Source: Litorimonas sp963972195
Lineage (GTDB): Bacteria > Pseudomonadota > Alphaproteobacteria > Caulobacterales > Maricaulaceae
Direction of reading: 5' to 3'
NCBI GenBank assembly: GCA_963972195.1
Contig: CAXATH010000008.1
Location: 115,639 to 179,638 of the forward strand
DNA: 64,000 nucleotides
In this document: positions 43,023-51,867 of the stretch, piece after piece
How the letters are laid out: every line of letters starts with the position of its first letter
Position numbering within the stretch: position 1 is the first letter of the stretch
The notes under the pieces: generated by a model
Databases searched by the model: none
What the model saw: only the letters and a program-made list of their open reading frames with translations
Told to the model about the DNA's origin: nothing
Position numbers and translations under genes: made by a program

Positions 43023-46000
43023 ATGTTTAATTTTATGCACAGAATTGCCGGGGGACGCTTATTGGCGGCCATTGCGGCACTCGCCATGACCCTTGGTGGA
43101 ATTTGGGCGTTTCGCGCGCTCCCCGTCGATGCGTTTCCAGATGTGACGCCTTCTCTGGTTCAGGTTTTTACAGAAACTGAAGGGCTCGCTCCCGAAGAGG
43201 TCGAACGCTATGTTACCTATCCAATTGAGACCGCGATGTCAGGTCTCCCCAAACTCAAAAACATGCGATCCGTTTCAAATTTTGGACTTTCCGTCGTAAA
43301 TATTTATTTCGAAGATGGGACGGATGTCTATTTTGCGCGCCAAGTTGTGGGGGAACGCCTCGCCGAAGCCAGCGGAAATATCCCCGCCGGTTTCGGGGAT
43401 CCGAAAATGGGCCCTATTTCAACCGGACTTGGAATTATTCTGTACTTCCGATTAGAAGATGAAACCGGATCGCGCAGCCTTGTTGAAATGCGCGAAATTC
43501 AGGACTGGATAATAAAGTATCAGCTTCAAACCGTTCCGGGAGTCACGGAGGTTTTGTCTCTGGGCGGATACGAAAAGCAGTATCAGGTGCGTCTCGACCC
43601 GGATGCTTTATTGTCATACAATATTCAAATCGGTGATGTCATGACCGCGCTGGAACGCGGAAATAAAACCGAAGGGGCCCAATTCCTGGAGCTCGGTGCA
43701 GAGCAATATACAGTAAGAGGCGTTGGCTTGGCGCGCTCCGTTGAAGATTTGGCCGAAATCGTAGTCAAAACTGCGGATGGCCGTCCGGTTCGCGTTCGTG
43801 ACCTCGGAGAAGTCGTTGTCGGAGGGGGCGTGCGTCAAGGTCTTGCTACAGCAAATGGCGAAGGCGAGGTCGTCGCTGGCCTGACGCTGAAACTCTTCGG
43901 CACGAATACTTCTGATGTCATTAAACGGGTTCAAACCCGCTTTGATGAAATCAATACCAGTCTGCCGGAAGGGGTCACGGCGGTACCTTATTATGACCAA
44001 GGCACACTCGTGAACAAAGCCTCTGCAACTGTTACAACCGCCTTATGGCAAGGGGCTGTTTTAGTTGCTCTCGTTGTTTTCGTCTTTCTTGGCGGTTGGC
44101 GGCCCAGTGTTGTCGTCGTCCTATCCATACCCTTTTCTGTCGGATTTGCCTTTATCGCGATGAATATGCTCGGCATCGGGGCGAACCTCATGTCATTAGG
44201 GGGCGTTGCAATCGCAATCGGGATGATGGTGGACGGAGCGATTGTCATTTCCGAAAATGTGGATCGCGGTTTACGCGAAAGCAAGGCGACCGAGAATCAA
44301 CGCGATGTCGTTGCGCGGTCAACAGCAGAAGTTATCGCGCCACTTATTGCCGCCGTCGCGGTTGTGATTGTCGTGTTCTTACCGCTTTTTTCTCTTCAGG
44401 GCGTTGAAGGGAAAACCTTCAGGCCACTTGCAGCTTCGGCCGCCTTGGCGATGACCGGTTCACTCTTCTATGCGGCCTTGATCGCCCCGTCCCTTGCGAA
44501 TGCGCTGATGCGCAAGAATAAAAAAAGAGGGGAGGCTACACCCAGTTGGGTTGCTCGTTATGTCAGTCAAGCCGCCTCTTTTTTCGTGCGCCGGAGATTT
44601 GCGGCAATTGGACTCGCAGTTCTTCTTCTTTTCATTGGCGGACTTGCCGGCTCACGATTAGGATCCGAATTTACGCCCGCTCTTGAAGAAGGCGATATTT
44701 TGTTGCGCGTGACGATGGCTCCGTCAATTTCTTTGACGGAAGCTTCCAAAACAACAACCCGTATTGAGAAAAGGCTTCTCGAAGCTTTCCCCGAGGTGAA
44801 ATCAATCGTGACCCGAGTTGGTCGTGGTGAAGTCGGGGCGCATGCGGATCCGACCAATAGTGCCGAAGCGTTTGTTGAACTTAACCCGAAATCAGAGTGG
44901 CGAGACGGTATGTCGGCAGAAGATTTAAGGACGGCGATTTCTGAAAACCTCGAAACATTTCCGGGAATTGTTGTAAATATCGGGCAGCCCATTGCTATGT
45001 CAGTTGACGAATTGCTGACGGGAACACGAGCCGAACTCGCCGTAAAAATCTTTGGCCCGGACTCCGATGTGCTCCTCGAAAAATCTCAAGAGTTGCAAGC
45101 CCTTTTACAACAGGTCGAAGGCGCTGCAGAAGTGCAGGCCGATCAAATCACGGGGGCGCCGCAGCTCGTAGTGACGATGGATCGCGCCGCCTTGGGGCGA
45201 TACGGTTTAGACGTCGAGGATGCATTAGACGCTTTGCGCGCTTCAGTGGGCGGGGCTGAAGCCGGCTCTTTATTTGAAGGTGTAAGGCAATTTCCGATCG
45301 TTGTGCGTTTTCACGCCGAAAACCGTGACACGCCGGAAGCAATTAGCCGCGTCGTTCTTGAATCGCCTTCCGGCGCCCGAGTTCCGCTTGCGACTGTTGC
45401 AAATATTGAAACTGTGATTGGTCCGCGCCAGATTACGCGCGAGGACGGAGAAAGATTTATCACGGTGCAGTCAAATGTACGGGGTCGCGATATCGGCTCT
45501 TTCGTGACCGAAGCCCAAGGGGTGACGGAATCTAATCTTGATTTGCCGCCTGGTTACCGAGTGGTTTGGGGTGGCCAGTTTGAGCTTCAGCAACAAGCCA
45601 ACGCCCGGTTTAAAGTGGTGATTCCGATTACTCTAGGTATTGTCTTTCTTATTTTGTTGATGACCTTCGGGCGAGTAAAGTCGGCTATTTTGATCCTGCT
45701 CAACATCCCGCTTGCCCTGACAGGCGGCGCTCTGGCGCTTTGGATAACGGGACTGCCAGTCTCCGTTCCGGCGACCGTCGGCTTCATCGCTTTATTTGGT
45801 ATTGCCCTTGGAAATGGGATGGTACTGGTGAGCTTCATGGACGATTTCGCTCGTGAAGGACGGGATAAGGACCAATTGGCTATCGAAGCTGCCGGACTCA
45901 GAGCCCGCCCAGTTTTGATGACCGCCCTTACGACGGCGCTCGGTTTGGCGCCGCTTCTATTTGCAACCGGTGTAGGCGCTGAAGTTCAGCGGCCCCTAGC

Positions 46001-46145
46001 CACGGTCGTCACAGGCGGCCTCGTGTCGTCCACCCTGTTGACCTTGCTTGTTATGCCGGCCTTGCACCGCTGGTTTGCACCGAGGCCGGGAGGTCATCAT
46101 TCACTAGTTGAGGCGAGTCATGAGCGTGACCCGAAAACGGCCTGA
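43023..46145 (+). CDS. CzcA-like heavy-metal RND efflux pump
   Basis: A 1040-residue heavy-metal RND pump. The fourth-helix region is LGGVAIAIGMMVDGAIVISE, which differs from the copper/silver signature of the pump at 36476 and from the DFG signature of classical CzcA, so the metal is uncertain; divalent cations such as Zn, Co, Cd or Ni are likely by elimination. Conserved are the N-terminal LPVDAFPDVTPSLVQVFTE and the second-half GIALGNGMVLVSF. It forms a pump with the two preceding genes. Confidence 0.88.
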   Translation: MFNFMHRIAGGRLLAAIAALAMTLGGIWAFRALPVDAFPDVTPSLVQVFTETEGLAPEEVERYVTYPIETAMSGLPKLKNMRSVSNFGLSVVNIYFEDGTDVYFARQVVGERLAEASGNIPAGFGDPKMGPISTGLGIILYFRLEDETGSRSLVEMREIQDWIIKYQLQTVPGVTEVLSLGGYEKQYQVRLDPDALLSYNIQIGDVMTALERGNKTEGAQFLELGAEQYTVRGVGLARSVEDLAEIVVKTADGRPVRVRDLGEVVVGGGVRQGLATANGEGEVVAGLTLKLFGTNTSDVIKRVQTRFDEINTSLPEGVTAVPYYDQGTLVNKASATVTTALWQGAVLVALVVFVFLGGWRPSVVVVLSIPFSVGFAFIAMNMLGIGANLMSLGGVAIAIGMMVDGAIVISENVDRGLRESKATENQRDVVARSTAEVIAPLIAAVAVVIVVFLPLFSLQGVEGKTFRPLAASAALAMTGSLFYAALIAPSLANALMRKNKKRGEATPSWVARYVSQAASFFVRRRFAAIGLAVLLLFIGGLAGSRLGSEFTPALEEGDILLRVTMAPSISLTEASKTTTRIEKRLLEAFPEVKSIVTRVGRGEVGAHADPTNSAEAFVELNPKSEWRDGMSAEDLRTAISENLETFPGIVVNIGQPIAMSVDELLTGTRAELAVKIFGPDSDVLLEKSQELQALLQQVEGAAEVQADQITGAPQLVVTMDRAALGRYGLDVEDALDALRASVGGAEAGSLFEGVRQFPIVVRFHAENRDTPEAISRVVLESPSGARVPLATVANIETVIGPRQITREDGERFITVQSNVRGRDIGSFVTEAQGVTESNLDLPPGYRVVWGGQFELQQQANARFKVVIPITLGIVFLILLMTFGRVKSAILILLNIPLALTGGALALWITGLPVSVPATVGFIALFGIALGNGMVLVSFMDDFAREGRDKDQLAIEAAGLRARPVLMTALTTALGLAPLLFATGVGAEVQRPLATVVTGGLVSSTLLTLLVMPALHRWFAPRPGGHHSLVEASHERDPKTA

Positions 46146-46156
46146 ATAGAAGCGTC

Positions 46157-46183
46157 ACACAGGCGGGAACGGCCCGCCTGTGT
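46157..46183 (+). terminator. Hairpin after the second RND operon
   Basis: An 11-bp perfect stem (ACACAGGCGGG against CCCGCCTGTGT) with a five-base loop lies 12 bases after the czcA-like stop and before the P-type ATPase gene. There is no clear T-run after it, so it may be an attenuating or RNA-stabilising hairpin rather than a full terminator. Confidence 0.55.
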
Positions 46184-46204
46184 TCCAATTCTACGGAGAT
46201 GAAA

Positions 46205-48235
46205 ATGATAGAAACAACACACAAAGTGAAAGATCATGGTTCTGATGGGAACGATCATAATCATGGTGATATCGTTACAAGGATTCTAGGGTCTCGCGCG
46301 GAAGTAATTTTTGCCGTCTTGGCGGGCGTTTGTCTCTTGATTGGATGGCTTGGCCCAAAACTGAATTTGCTGTCGACGTCGATAGGATTTGTATTTTTGG
46401 TCGCAGCCTATGTCTTTGGGGGGTATTTTGCGCTGCGGGAGGCAGTAGAAAAATTATTGAAGGGCAAATTCCAGATCGATTTTCTGATGTTGGTCGCAGC
46501 TGCCGGAGCCGCTTTTCTCGGGGAATGGGCCGAAGGGGCGTTCCTTCTATTTCTTTTTGCGATTGGCCATGCGTTAGAGCATTTTGCTATGACCCGAGCG
46601 CGAAATGCGATTTCAGCGCTCTCCGATTTGACTCCGGATGACGCGCTCGTTCGGCGTGGTGAAAAAACCGAAACAATCTCCATTCAAGACCTTGTCATTG
46701 GCGATATCGTTGTGGTGCGCTCTAATGAACGTCTGCCAGCTGATGGGTTTGTCGTCTCTGGCGCTAGTGCCGTGAACCAAGCGCCAATAACGGGTGAAAG
46801 CGCGCCCGTCGATAAGAGACCCGTGGAAGACACGGAAGCCGCCGCGGCAAAACCAGACGATTTGAAATCTGAGACGCGCGTCTTTGCGGGTTCGATCAAT
46901 GGTTCAGGCAGTCTGGATATTCAGGTTACAAAACTCGCGAGTGAAACGACGCTTGCCCGTGTCGTAACTCTAGTGAGTGAAGCGGAGACCAGACAGTCCC
47001 CCACACAGAGTTTCACAAAAAAGTTTGAACGCATATTTGTCCCTTGCGTCATTTTACTGGCGGTTCTGTCGTCTTTGGCGTTTATTGTTTTAGATGAAAC
47101 TGCCTCGGAGAGTTTCTACCGGGCAATGGCCGTGCTCGTCGCTGCTAGCCCTTGCGCTCTCGCTATCGCAACCCCGAGCGCAATCTTGTCCGGAGTGGCC
47201 CGCGCAGCACGTGGCGGCGTATTGATCAAAGGCGGCGCTCCGTTAGAATCTCTTGGCCGTCTGGACGCCATCGCCTTTGATAAAACCGGAACCTTAACAG
47301 AAGGCGAACCCCGTCTTGTTGAAATTGTTACTTATAAAGACGTAGATGAAGATACCCTGCTAACGGTCAGCGCCGCCGTTGAGGCCCTGAGTGATCACCC
47401 CTTGGCAGAAGCAGTCGTGCGTGATGGGATAGCTCGCCTCGGATCCACTCCAGACGGTGCTTCCGATTTCGCAAGTATTACGGGACGAGGCGTTTCAGCC
47501 CTGTATAAAGGACAACAGGTTCATATTGGTAAAATGGAATTGTTTGCTGAAGTGGAGGGTAATTCTGTGCCAGAGGACTTGGCGGACACCGTGGACAGAA
47601 TGTCTTCGGATGGGCGCACAACCATGATAGTCCGTCGCGGCGAGCGCTATCTCGGAGTGATCGGCTTGATGGACACGCCTCGTGAGGCCGCTAAAAACGT
47701 AATTGTCCACCTTCGTGATATTGGCGTCACTCGTATGATGATGATTTCGGGTGATAATCAAAATGTGGCGGATGCTGTCGCTAGAGAGGTTGGTCTGGAT
47801 CAAGCCTTCGGAGACCTCATGCCCGAGGATAAAGTAACAAAAATAAAGTCCTTAAGAGCAAAGGGCGGTGTTGCAATGGTTGGTGACGGAGTAAACGATG
47901 CCCCCGCTATGGCCAATGCGACCGTTGGAATCGCCATGGGCGCAGCTGGATCGGACGTCGCGCTTGAAACGGCTGATATCGCCCTTATGGCGGACGACCT
48001 TGAAACACTGCCATTCGCGGTTGGTTTAAGCCGTAAAACGAGCCGCATTATCCGACAAAATCTCTGGGCGAGCCTCGGTATTGTTGCATTCTTGATACCC
48101 GCGACGTTGTTTGGCCTCGGAATTGGTCCGGCTGTCCTGATCCACGAGGGCTCCACTTTGCTTGTCGTTTTTAATGCGTTAAGACTGCTCGCCTACAAGG
48201 CACCCGGCAATATGCCGTCAAAATTTGCCCAATAG
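46205..48235 (+). CDS. P1B-4-type heavy-metal-transporting ATPase
   Basis: A 676-residue P-type ATPase. There is no N-terminal HMA domain; instead a short His-containing tail (HGSDGNDHNHGD). The sixth-helix motif is SPC (ASPCALAIATPSA, about residue 315) rather than CPC, DKTGT is near 358, GDGVNDAP near 559, and HEGST in the last helices. SPC plus HEGS/T is the P1B-4 (CoaT-like) pattern, which exports Co, Zn, Fe or related divalent ions from the cytosol. The ATG at 46205 has GGAG six bases upstream; 46199 is an alternative. Confidence 0.9.
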   Translation: MIETTHKVKDHGSDGNDHNHGDIVTRILGSRAEVIFAVLAGVCLLIGWLGPKLNLLSTSIGFVFLVAAYVFGGYFALREAVEKLLKGKFQIDFLMLVAAAGAAFLGEWAEGAFLLFLFAIGHALEHFAMTRARNAISALSDLTPDDALVRRGEKTETISIQDLVIGDIVVVRSNERLPADGFVVSGASAVNQAPITGESAPVDKRPVEDTEAAAAKPDDLKSETRVFAGSINGSGSLDIQVTKLASETTLARVVTLVSEAETRQSPTQSFTKKFERIFVPCVILLAVLSSLAFIVLDETASESFYRAMAVLVAASPCALAIATPSAILSGVARAARGGVLIKGGAPLESLGRLDAIAFDKTGTLTEGEPRLVEIVTYKDVDEDTLLTVSAAVEALSDHPLAEAVVRDGIARLGSTPDGASDFASITGRGVSALYKGQQVHIGKMELFAEVEGNSVPEDLADTVDRMSSDGRTTMIVRRGERYLGVIGLMDTPREAAKNVIVHLRDIGVTRMMMISGDNQNVADAVAREVGLDQAFGDLMPEDKVTKIKSLRAKGGVAMVGDGVNDAPAMANATVGIAMGAAGSDVALETADIALMADDLETLPFAVGLSRKTSRIIRQNLWASLGIVAFLIPATLFGLGIGPAVLIHEGSTLLVVFNALRLLAYKAPGNMPSKFAQ

Positions 48236-48249
48236 GGAGGAGACAGAAT

Positions 48250-48477
48250 ATGAAGACGATGACGATCGAAGTGCTTGAGATGACCTTGGCTATAACCGGA
48301 TGCGCTCTGACCGGTCAGTAGGCTCAGACCAAGGCCATGGCGGCCATACGGGACGCCTTCGGCTCGATTCCTGCGCGCTCGCGGTTGAAATCCGGAGGTG
48401 ATTTCAGGTTGCGCGCCTATCGGGCCTGGAAGACGCAAATACTTCAGACGCAAAAGAAGGGGGCAGGCGATATTTGA
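48250..48477 (+). pseudogene. Possible small gene interrupted by an in-frame TAG
   Basis: An ATG at 48250, after AGGAGG-like bases following the ATPase stop, opens a frame of 23 codons that ends in TAG at 48319-48321. The same frame then continues for 51 codons to TGA at 48477. The first part is LTGC-like at its end (TLAITGCALTG), the second basic (RLKSGGDFRLRAYRAWKTQ). Either this is a decayed gene, or only one of the two pieces is translated. I do not recognise the product. Confidence 0.3.
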
Positions 48478-48658
48478 GATTCAAAATAATATGGACTGCT
48501 CGCGTGAGATTGCGGTGAACCCTTTCCGAGCCACAAACTACTGAGTCAAGTCTGATTTGCGATCAGATATTGATATTTTAAATCATTAGATTCCAGCTTG
48601 CCGAAATAGAGCCTGCAAGTGACTGAATTTATAACAAGTGCATAAATAAAGAAAAGCC
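48478..48658. other. Non-coding stretch
   Basis: No open frame or recognisable element is visible before the MerR-type promoter at 48659. The sequence is AT-rich. Confidence 0.5.
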
Positions 48659-48689
48659 TTGAATCTATAGTTGCTGTAGATGTTAAGCT
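48659..48689 (+). promoter_or_regulatory. MerR-type promoter/operator upstream of the small Met-rich protein and oxidase
   Basis: TTGAAT (48659-48664) and a weak -10 TAAGCT (48684-48689) are separated by 19 bases. The spacer holds the near-perfect dyad ATCTATAG-TTG-CTGTAGAT (48663-48681). It is strongly similar to the site at 51827-51857 in front of the CDF/lspA operon: both read TTGAAyCTATAGTyGCT. It points toward 48768 and the oxidase at 48967, which suggests that the MerR regulator at 51868 controls both. Confidence 0.75.
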
Positions 48690-48767
48690 TATCGTACTCA
48701 CAGCGGAAAGTAAAAAACAGTCAGATTATCCCACCGGATAAATCTGGATAATTGGAAGCATAAAAAT

Positions 48768-48908
48768 ATGAATTCAAACGATATGATGATGCGGGATGAG
48801 TGGACGATGATGCCTTTTGGTGGTTTGTTCGGCATTCTACTCTTTGTGTTTCTTATTCTGGGGATCGCTGCATTCGTGAAATATCTGTTTTCTAATCGGA
48901 AACGATAA
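48768..48908 (+). CDS. Small Met-rich single-pass membrane protein, copy B
   Basis: A 46-residue protein with an N-terminal Met-rich part (MNSNDMMMRDEWTMMPFGG) and one membrane helix (LLFVFLILGIAAFVKYLFSN) ending in basic residues. The helix and end match the 75-residue protein at 39661 (LGIAAF-x-K-x-LF), but the signal sequence is missing here. It lies between a MerR-type promoter and the second multicopper oxidase. The two copies in one island, each beside copper-handling genes, argue that it is a real gene. Confidence 0.68.
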   Translation: MNSNDMMMRDEWTMMPFGGLFGILLFVFLILGIAAFVKYLFSNRKR

Positions 48909-48966
48909 TCCCTATGATGCGCGAGAGGTGCCGGGCAGAATTATTTTCAGCAAAGAGTCTCATCCT

Positions 48967-50505
48967 ATGTTAAATCGAAGAAACACATTATTGGGAATTG
49001 GAGGCCTACCGCTTACGTTAGGGGGGTGTGGCCAGACTCAGCCAGCCCTTGGTCAATCTCCGTCGAAAAGAAACCTTCTTAAAATACCTACACTGCTTAG
49101 CGGAGAGAAAACCGCTGCGTTGACAGAATATAATTTGACGGTCCAAACTGGAACTTCGACATTTCTGGAAGGGCGTTCCACGTCAACTATGGGGATCAAT
49201 CAAGCCTATTTGGGCCCGACGTTGAAAATGGATATTGGATCCACTGTAAGGATCAATGTTAAAAATACGCTTCAAGAAGACACGACGCTTCACTGGCATG
49301 GGTTTCACGTTCCGGCCAAATATGATGGGACGCCGCACCAAACCATCGCGCCCGGAAAGACCTGGACGGCGCAGTTCGAGGTTCGCCAGAAACCATCGCT
49401 CTTTTGGTATCATTCCCATGCCCACAAACAGGCCGGCCCCCAAGTTTATCGCGGACTTGCGGGACCCATAATTGTACAAGAGCCCGATAACACCGGCTCT
49501 GGGCTGCCCATCGACTATGGTGTTGATGATGTTCCCTTGATTGTTCAGGACAGGCTGTTTGGGAAAAACGGAGAGTTCATCTACGCTCGCTCCATGCATG
49601 ACATTATGATGGGAGTGCAGGGAGATACGCTTCTTGTGAACGGTGTCGTTGATCCCGTATTCGAATGTAAATCCGATCTGATGCGTCTGCGATTACTTAA
49701 CGGATCTAACGCCCGTATTTATGATTTTGAGTTCGAGACCCAACAAAGCTTTTTAATGATTGCATCTGATGGTGGCCCGTTGGAAGAACCTATAAAAATG
49801 TCCAAGCTTAGACTTTCGCCCGGGGAACGCGCAGAACTACTGGTCGATATGAGCCATGGTCAGCCCCAGCAGTTGATGGCCGCGCCCACATCCAATGGTA
49901 TGGGTATGATGGACGAAGGCATGATGGGTCGGGATATGATGGGCCGTGACAAGATGGGGGAGCGATGGTGGCGCGGCAATAATGGCAGAGATGGACAGAT
50001 GTCCGCTTTTAATGTCCTGCTTATAGTCCCTAATGAGACTCTTAATCCATCTCCATCTGTTCCTGCAACACTCATGAGGCACGCTTCAATCAATCCTGCA
50101 GCAGCTGTAAAAACGCGGCAATTCGTACTGCAGATGGGAATGGGCATGGGTATGCGGGCAGGAAATGGCTTTACAATCAATGGACGTTCAATGGATATGG
50201 GACGAATTGATGAACGTGTGAAGCTGAACACCACGGAGCTATGGGACGTTCAAAACGCATCATGGATGCCTCACCCGTTTCACGTGCATGATGTCCAATT
50301 CAGAATTTTGGATCGCAATGGCAAGCCTCCGGCGGCGCATGAGTCGGGTCTGAAAGATACCGTATTGTTGTCCCCGCGCGAGCGCGTGCGCTTGTTGCTC
50401 TCATTTAAAGATTATGCCGATCCTGATACGCCTTATATGTATCACTGCCATATACTCGAACATGAGGATGCCGGTATGATGGGGCAATTTGTTGTTCAAT
50501 CCTGA
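48967..50505 (+). CDS. CueO-like multicopper oxidase
   Basis: A 512-residue oxidase. The N-terminus (MLNRRNTLLGIGGLP) resembles a Tat signal and includes LTLGGCGQ, a possible lipobox. The copper ligands are HWHG at about 109, HSHAH near 151, HPFHVHD near 436 and HCHILEHEDAGMM near 493. The last motif is CueO-like rather than CopA-like. A Met-rich segment is present around 308-331 (MMDEGMMGRDMMGRDKMG). The ATG at 48967 is preferred over 48928 because it opens the signal peptide. It probably oxidises Cu(I) in the periplasm. Confidence 0.9.
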   Translation: MLNRRNTLLGIGGLPLTLGGCGQTQPALGQSPSKRNLLKIPTLLSGEKTAALTEYNLTVQTGTSTFLEGRSTSTMGINQAYLGPTLKMDIGSTVRINVKNTLQEDTTLHWHGFHVPAKYDGTPHQTIAPGKTWTAQFEVRQKPSLFWYHSHAHKQAGPQVYRGLAGPIIVQEPDNTGSGLPIDYGVDDVPLIVQDRLFGKNGEFIYARSMHDIMMGVQGDTLLVNGVVDPVFECKSDLMRLRLLNGSNARIYDFEFETQQSFLMIASDGGPLEEPIKMSKLRLSPGERAELLVDMSHGQPQQLMAAPTSNGMGMMDEGMMGRDMMGRDKMGERWWRGNNGRDGQMSAFNVLLIVPNETLNPSPSVPATLMRHASINPAAAVKTRQFVLQMGMGMGMRAGNGFTINGRSMDMGRIDERVKLNTTELWDVQNASWMPHPFHVHDVQFRILDRNGKPPAAHESGLKDTVLLSPRERVRLLLSFKDYADPDTPYMYHCHILEHEDAGMMGQFVVQS

Positions 50506-50611
50506 CAGTAATTTCACCTGGAGCAGCTCTATAACGGCTATCTTGGCTTTGATGGCGATCTTAATTTATATCCACTCGGCTATTCAGCTCTGAAATCTCT
50601 TATGAGCTTAT

Positions 50612-51085
50612 TCATAAGCGTGCAGTCCTGACGTTTTGTATGAGAACAATCGCTACACCGAGAACGATAGCGACATCGGCTAAATTAAAGGTTGGCCAGT
50701 GATATCCGAAACCGTGAACATCAATAAAATCAGTGACAACTCCGTCGAGCAGCCGATCAACCCCATTACCCAATGCGCCCCCGATAATTAGTCCAATCCA
50801 GATGGCGTCTATTTTGGTCTCGCTACGCCGCAAGCGCGACATTAAATAGACCGACACAGCGAAGGCGAAAAAGGCCAATACACACGGCATCCATGAGTTT
50901 TGTGAACTCAACAACCCGAAACTGACACCGCGGTTATATCCCAATCTGAAGTCGAGAAATGGAAGTATGTCCAGCATTCCACCTGTATTGGTGAGCATGT
51001 CTGCCATAAAGCTTTTAGTTGATAAATCGACGATCAAAATCGTGACTGCTAACCCCAAGCCAAGCCATCGGATATCTTGAGTCAT
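50612..51085 (-). CDS. lspA: Lipoprotein signal peptidase LspA
   Basis: A 157-residue inner-membrane aspartyl protease with four helices. Key stretches are LGYNRGVSFGLL, GGALGNGVDRLLDG with one catalytic Asp and FNLADVAI with the other. It removes signal peptides from prolipoproteins. Extra lspA copies beside CDF transporters and CadR/PbrR-type regulators are common on metal islands, where the reason for the pairing is not settled. Its ATG overlaps the CDF gene stop. Confidence 0.93.
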   Translation of the reverse strand: MTQDIRWLGLGLAVTILIVDLSTKSFMADMLTNTGGMLDILPFLDFRLGYNRGVSFGLLSSQNSWMPCVLAFFAFAVSVYLMSRLRRSETKIDAIWIGLIIGGALGNGVDRLLDGVVTDFIDVHGFGYHWPTFNLADVAIVLGVAIVLIQNVRTARL

Positions 51086-51741
51086 TCTGTTTTTGTCTTT
51101 TTGGACACGATACTGTTTTTACCTGCCTCTGCATTATGCAAATCCCGTCTTGCGTCTCGGACAATGTTCCAGGCTGAATGTAGGAACAGTGCTGCAATTA
51201 GGAAAGCCACAATAAGGTCGGGCCACCGCGTTGACGTCAAAGCCACAAGACCTGCAGCAATTATTACAAGTACGTTGCCAATCGCATCATTGCGCGAAAA
51301 AAGCCAGACGGCCCGCATGTTTGCGTCCCCTTCACGATATGACAACAAGGGTAAGACGGCGATCACATTCACAATGAGCGCGATAAACGCAAACATGCCC
51401 ATAAGACCTGCTTCGACAGGCGTATCCGTCAAAGTTTTAAGCAGGGTTGAAGCAAATACCCAAAGGCCAAGGAGGCCGAGGAAAACACCTTGGATAAGCG
51501 CCGAGCGGGCTCGCCAGACTATCGACCACCCGATTGCGAGAAGGGCCAAGAGTGTAATTGAACCATCGCCTAAAAAGTCGAGGGCATCAGCTTTTAGCGA
51601 TTGGGAATTGGCTAAAAACCCACCAAAGAGCTCGAAAATTCCGTATCCAACATTTAGAATGACAACAATCCATAAAGCACGCCGATAGCCCGGCGAGTGT
51701 ATTTGTTCTTTGTCGACCCCACAGCACTCATCATCCGCCAT
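51082..51741 (-). CDS. Cation diffusion facilitator family transporter (short form)
   Basis: A 219-residue CDF-like transporter of six helices, without the usual C-terminal cytosolic domain (family members often reach 300). Typical CDF features are NVGYGIFELFGGFLANSQSL with KADALDFLGDGS (metal-binding Asp pair) and SRNDAIGNVLVI in the fifth helix. The N-terminus has a Cys pair (DECCGVD). It is divergent from a CadR/PbrR-type MerR gene and probably exports Zn, Cd, Pb or Co. It overlaps lspA by four bases. Confidence 0.88.
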   Translation of the reverse strand: MADDECCGVDKEQIHSPGYRRALWIVVILNVGYGIFELFGGFLANSQSLKADALDFLGDGSITLLALLAIGWSIVWRARSALIQGVFLGLLGLWVFASTLLKTLTDTPVEAGLMGMFAFIALIVNVIAVLPLLSYREGDANMRAVWLFSRNDAIGNVLVIIAAGLVALTSTRWPDLIVAFLIAALFLHSAWNIVRDARRDLHNAEAGKNSIVSKKTKTE

Positions 51742-51826
51742 AAATCCATCCCGTTCATATCAACACCCCCACTGGAGGTTGTGCAAAATACGTGTCATTT
51801 TCTGACTTTGTTTACTATACATTATT

Positions 51827-51857
51827 ATTATAACCCCTCTAGCGACTATAGGTTCAA
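51827..51857 (-). promoter_or_regulatory. MerR-type promoter/operator of the CDF-lspA operon
   Basis: Read on the minus strand, TTGAAC (51857-51852) and TATAAT (51832-51827) are separated by exactly 19 bases, and the spacer holds the dyad CCTATAG-TCG-CTAGAGG. The consensus -10 and the long spacer are classic for MerR activators. It lies between the CDF gene and the MerR gene at 51868. Confidence 0.85.
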
Positions 51858-51867
51858 GGTTATATTT

